Positions 29,186 to 32,418 of a DNA stretch of 32,418 nucleotides are shown one piece after another. Both the position numbers and the translations under genes were made by a program. Source of the DNA: Flavobacterium sp. (GTDB lineage Bacteria > Bacteroidota > Bacteroidia > Flavobacteriales > Flavobacteriaceae); assembly GCA_002733185.1 (NCBI GenBank), contig NVUT01000006.1, forward strand, positions 58,782 through 91,199, read 5' to 3'. Below the pieces are notes generated by a model, which saw only the letters and a list, made by a program, of their open reading frames with translations, had not been told where the DNA came from and did not search any database. How positions within the stretch are numbered: position 1 is the stretch's first letter; every line of letters begins with the position of its first letter.

Positions 29186-30487
29186 ATGAGTATAGTTGCC
29201 ATTGTAGGAAGACCAAACGTAGGGAAATCTACTTTATTTAATAGATTAATCCAACGTCGTGAAGCGATTGTAGATGCAGTTAGTGGTGTAACGAGAGATC
29301 GTCATTACGGAAAAAGTGATTGGAACGGAAAAGAATTTTCGCTCATAGACACCGGTGGATATATAGTTGGATCTGACGATATTTTTGAAGCCGAAATCGA
29401 TAAACAAGTAGAATTAGCGATTGATGAATCGGATGCGATAATTTTTATGGTCGATGTTGTTTCGGGAGTTACCGGAATGGATGAAGATGTTACTAAATTA
29501 CTTCGGAAGTCTAATAAACCCATATTTTTAGTGGTAAATAAAGTCGATAGTGCAAAACGCACCGACGATGCGGTAGAATTTTACTCATTAGGTTTCGATA
29601 AATATTACATCATGTCTAGTATCAATGGATCTGGAACCGGTGAATTATTGGATGATTTAGTTAAAGCACTTCCTGAAACCATTGAAGAGGAAAGAAGTGA
29701 ATTACCAAGATTTGCCGTAGTAGGAAGACCTAACGCAGGAAAATCTTCATTTATTAATGCATTAATAGGGAAAGAACGATACATTGTAACCGACATTCCA
29801 GGTACCACTCGCGATAGTATTGATACGTATTATAATCGTTTCGGTTTTGAATTTAACTTAGTAGATACTGCTGGAATTAGAAGAAAAAGTAAAGTAAAAG
29901 AAGATTTAGAATTTTATTCGGTAATGCGAAGTGTACGTGCTATCGAACATAGTGATGTTGTTATTGTTGTATTGGATGCCACTCGTGGATTTGACGGACA
30001 AGTACAAAATATATTTTGGTTAGCACAAAAGAATAACAAAGGTGTTGTGATTTTGGTAAACAAATGGGACTTGGTAGAAAAAGACCATAAAAGTGTCAAG
30101 GAATACGAAACTAAAATCCGACAACAATGCGAACCTTTTACCGATGTTCCAATTGTATTTATTTCGGTGTTAACCAAACAACGAATTTTTAAAGCTATTG
30201 AAACTGCAGTTGAAGTATTTAAAAACCGAAGTAAGCGTATTAAAACAAGTGAGCTTAACGAAGTAATGCTTCCTGTAGTCGAAAACTACGGGCCTCCAGC
30301 TTACAAAGGAAAATACGTTAAAATTAAATATATTACTCAATTACCATTGCCTTATCCTAGTTTTGCGTTTTTCGCAAACCTTCCTCAATATGTGAAGGAG
30401 CCCTATAAACGTTTTCTGGAAAATAAACTTAGAGAAAAATTCAATTTTCATGGAGTTCCAATTACGGTCTATATTCGTAAGAAGTAG
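29186..30487 (+). CDS. der: Ribosome-biogenesis GTPase Der
   Basis: Two GTPase domains: '[21 protein letters not shown]' and '[20 protein letters not shown]', plus C-terminal KH-like domain. Track start 29141; MSIVAIVG at 29186 preferred. Confidence 0.96.
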   Translation: MSIVAIVGRPNVGKSTLFNRLIQRREAIVDAVSGVTRDRHYGKSDWNGKEFSLIDTGGYIVGSDDIFEAEIDKQVELAIDESDAIIFMVDVVSGVTGMDEDVTKLLRKSNKPIFLVVNKVDSAKRTDDAVEFYSLGFDKYYIMSSINGSGTGELLDDLVKALPETIEEERSELPRFAVVGRPNAGKSSFINALIGKERYIVTDIPGTTRDSIDTYYNRFGFEFNLVDTAGIRRKSKVKEDLEFYSVMRSVRAIEHSDVVIVVLDATRGFDGQVQNIFWLAQKNNKGVVILVNKWDLVEKDHKSVKEYETKIRQQCEPFTDVPIVFISVLTKQRIFKAIETAVEVFKNRSKRIKTSELNEVMLPVVENYGPPAYKGKYVKIKYITQLPLPYPSFAFFANLPQYVKEPYKRFLENKLREKFNFHGVPITVYIRKK

Positions 30488-30512
30488 AAGGCTCTTGAAT
30501 TTCTAAATATCA

Positions 30513-30654
30513 AACTGAGCGTGGTTGCTGAGCGAAGTCGAAGCACAGCCGAAGTGTTGATTAATCTGAAATATCTGGTCGAACGAGATTTCAAGCAAAG
30601 TCAAATCAAGTACCGAAGCTGAAAATGCGATCATTGAGCGGAGCCGAAATGACC
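30513..30654. repeat. REP-like cluster between der and the outer-membrane receptor
   Basis: GCTGAGCGAAGTCGAAGCAC (30527-30546), CATTGAGCGGAGCCGAAATG (30632-30651) and a partial ACTGAGCGTGG at 30514. Confidence 0.65.
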
Positions 30655-30737
30655 TTAATCACATTTTACAATTATTTTAAGACTCCCTAAAACAAAATTT
30701 GTATAACTTCGTTTTTGTTACAACTAACAATCTACAA

Positions 30738-32418
30738 ATGCGATACCTACTTTTAATTATTGTGCTATTCTGCACCACATATTCTTTTGCACAAAATCAA
30801 ACTTTTAAACTATCTGGGACACTTCTTTCCGAAGAAGATAATTCTCCTTTAGAATCGGCTACCATTTACTTGGAGCGGGTTAAAGACAGCACGTTGGTCA
30901 CTTACACTATTTCAGATAAAAATGGAAAATTTCAAATTCAGGAACATACAAGTGATGCATATTTAAACCTGTATGTCTCCTATGTTGGTTACCTCACTCA
31001 TGTCGAAAAAATCACGATAGATAAAGAGGAAATTATCCTTCCGTCTATTTTGTTGAAACCTAATACTAACCAATTGGATGAAGTGATTATTAAATCACGA
31101 GCACCAATTACTATTAAAAAAGATACTTTAGAATTCAATGCAAAATCCTTCAAAACAAAGAAAGATGCTAATGTGGAAGATTTATTAAAACAGTTGCCTG
31201 GAGTTGAAGTTGATGCGGATGGGAAAATTACGGTCAACGGAAAACCAGTGAATAAAATATTAGTAAATGGAAAACCTTTTTTTGGTGATGATCCAACTAT
31301 TACCACTCGTAACTTATCAAAAGATATTATTGAAAAAGTTCAAGTAACCGATACCAAAACTAAATCGGAAGCCTTTTCTGGTGAAGAAGGTGACAAGGAA
31401 AATAAGACTATAAACCTTACCATTAGTGAGGATAAAAACAAAGGAGTTTTTGGTCGTGTTGCTGCTGGAGGCGGTACAAGTGAGCGTTATGAATACGCAG
31501 GAATGGTCAATGTTTTTGATAACGAAAGAAGAATTAGTGTGTTGGCGGGAGGAAACAATACCAACTCTCCAGGCTTTAGTTTTGGTGAAATTCAGAAAAT
31601 GTTTGGGAATGGGCGGTCTATGATGTACAGTGATAATGGGGGTTTTAGTATTGATGGCAGATCTTTTGGTTTGGGTGAAGGAATCGTAACTTCAAACACA
31701 GTTGGTGCCAATTATGCAGATGAATTTGGAAAAGGTTTTGATGTAAATGCAGATTATTTTTATTCTGGAAGTAGGTCTGAGAATGAAACAGCAACTCAAC
31801 GTGAAAACATTTTGCCAGATTCTCGTTATTTTTCGAATGCGGTTTCAAAATCGGATAATACAAACGATTCGCAAAGTGTAAATATGGGTTTTGATATTGA
31901 GTTGGACTCAACTTTTTTAATCAATATTAGGCCTTCTTTCATCTATAATAAAAGCAAAACCAATTTTTCATCTATCGAGGAGTCTTTGGATGAATTAAAC
32001 GAGCTTACCAATAAATCTACAAGTTCTTCATTTGTTGAATCTGTTGGGAGAAATTTTAAAAACAATTTAGATGTTACTAAACGTTTTGGAGATCGAGGAG
32101 CCTTTTTGCGCTTTGGAATGGCTAATGAATTTAATGATAGTGATTCAGATGATTTCTTGAAATCTGAAACCTTAACTTTTGGTGATAATCCGACAGAATT
32201 AATAAGAGATCAATTTACTAACGGAGCAAAAAATTTAAACAGTTTATGGTCATCCCTAACATATCGATTGCCATTAATTTCAAAAAAATTGTATCTAGAT
32301 TTTAAATATAGCCTTCGTGACGATATTAGAGAAGATCGAAAAAGCACTTTCGATTTTGATGAAAGCACCCAGACTTATACCTTGTTTAATGAACAGTTAA
32401 GTACCGATTTTATTTATA
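30738..32418 (+). CDS. TonB-dependent-receptor-like outer-membrane beta-barrel protein (3' truncated)
   Basis: MRYLLLIIVLFCTTYSFAQNQTFKLSGTLLSEEDNSPLESATIYLERVKDSTLVTYTISDKNGKFQI (CarboxypepD_reg-like) then plug-like 'DVEDLLKQLPGVEVDADGKITVNGKPVNKILVNGKPFFGDDP'; open to the window end. Confidence 0.85.
   Translation, partial: MRYLLLIIVLFCTTYSFAQNQTFKLSGTLLSEEDNSPLESATIYLERVKDSTLVTYTISDKNGKFQIQEHTSDAYLNLYVSYVGYLTHVEKITIDKEEIILPSILLKPNTNQLDEVIIKSRAPITIKKDTLEFNAKSFKTKKDANVEDLLKQLPGVEVDADGKITVNGKPVNKILVNGKPFFGDDPTITTRNLSKDIIEKVQVTDTKTKSEAFSGEEGDKENKTINLTISEDKNKGVFGRVAAGGGTSERYEYAGMVNVFDNERRISVLAGGNNTNSPGFSFGEIQKMFGNGRSMMYSDNGGFSIDGRSFGLGEGIVTSNTVGANYADEFGKGFDVNADYFYSGSRSENETATQRENILPDSRYFSNAVSKSDNTNDSQSVNMGFDIELDSTFLINIRPSFIYNKSKTNFSSIEESLDELNELTNKSTSSSFVESVGRNFKNNLDVTKRFGDRGAFLRFGMANEFNDSDSDDFLKSETLTFGDNPTELIRDQFTNGAKNLNSLWSSLTYRLPLISKKLYLDFKYSLRDDIREDRKSTFDFDESTQTYTLFNEQLSTDFIY

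Noticed and set aside
28466-30177. ORFs 28466-28654 (+), 29305-29562 (-), 29605-29808 (-), 29914-30177 (-)
   Set aside because: Antisense to the small membrane protein and der.
30998-31911. ORFs 30998-31306 (-), 31426-31623 (+), 31645-31911 (-)
   Set aside because: Overlap the long open frame of the truncated outer-membrane receptor (30738 to end) in other frames.

Overview
The window is a chromosomal segment of a Flavobacteriaceae-type (Bacteroidota) genome. This is judged from gldKLMN, T9SS cargo proteins, TAnnTTTG promoters and gene content; no database search was run. Left to right: partial groEL, a small S23/four-helix-bundle ORF, groES, a small lipoprotein, a block of T9SS-type surface proteins, secG, a TPR-like gene, an LptE-like lipoprotein, a sigma-54 activator, miaB, a membrane protein, topA, a degenerate ureohydrolase homologue, gldK-gldL-gldM-gldN, an FAD oxidoreductase, an ABC-F ATPase, a large envelope protein, an initiator tRNA-Met, era, a small membrane protein, der, and a 3'-truncated outer-membrane receptor. 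Most of it is conserved housekeeping sequence. The most unusual structure is in the groES-groEL intergenic space. An S23-family ORF sits there exactly between two ~35-nt imperfect inverted repeats, each built of 7-nt tandem units (GCTKTAD), so the whole element could fold as a long stem inside the groESL transcript. A second heptad array (TTCAGTA units) without an ORF lies after era. The window also carries several dispersed palindromic (REP-like) elements. One is in frame inside a coding gene, two overlap start codons, and three near-identical hairpin/half-hairpin copies delimit the block between groES and secG.
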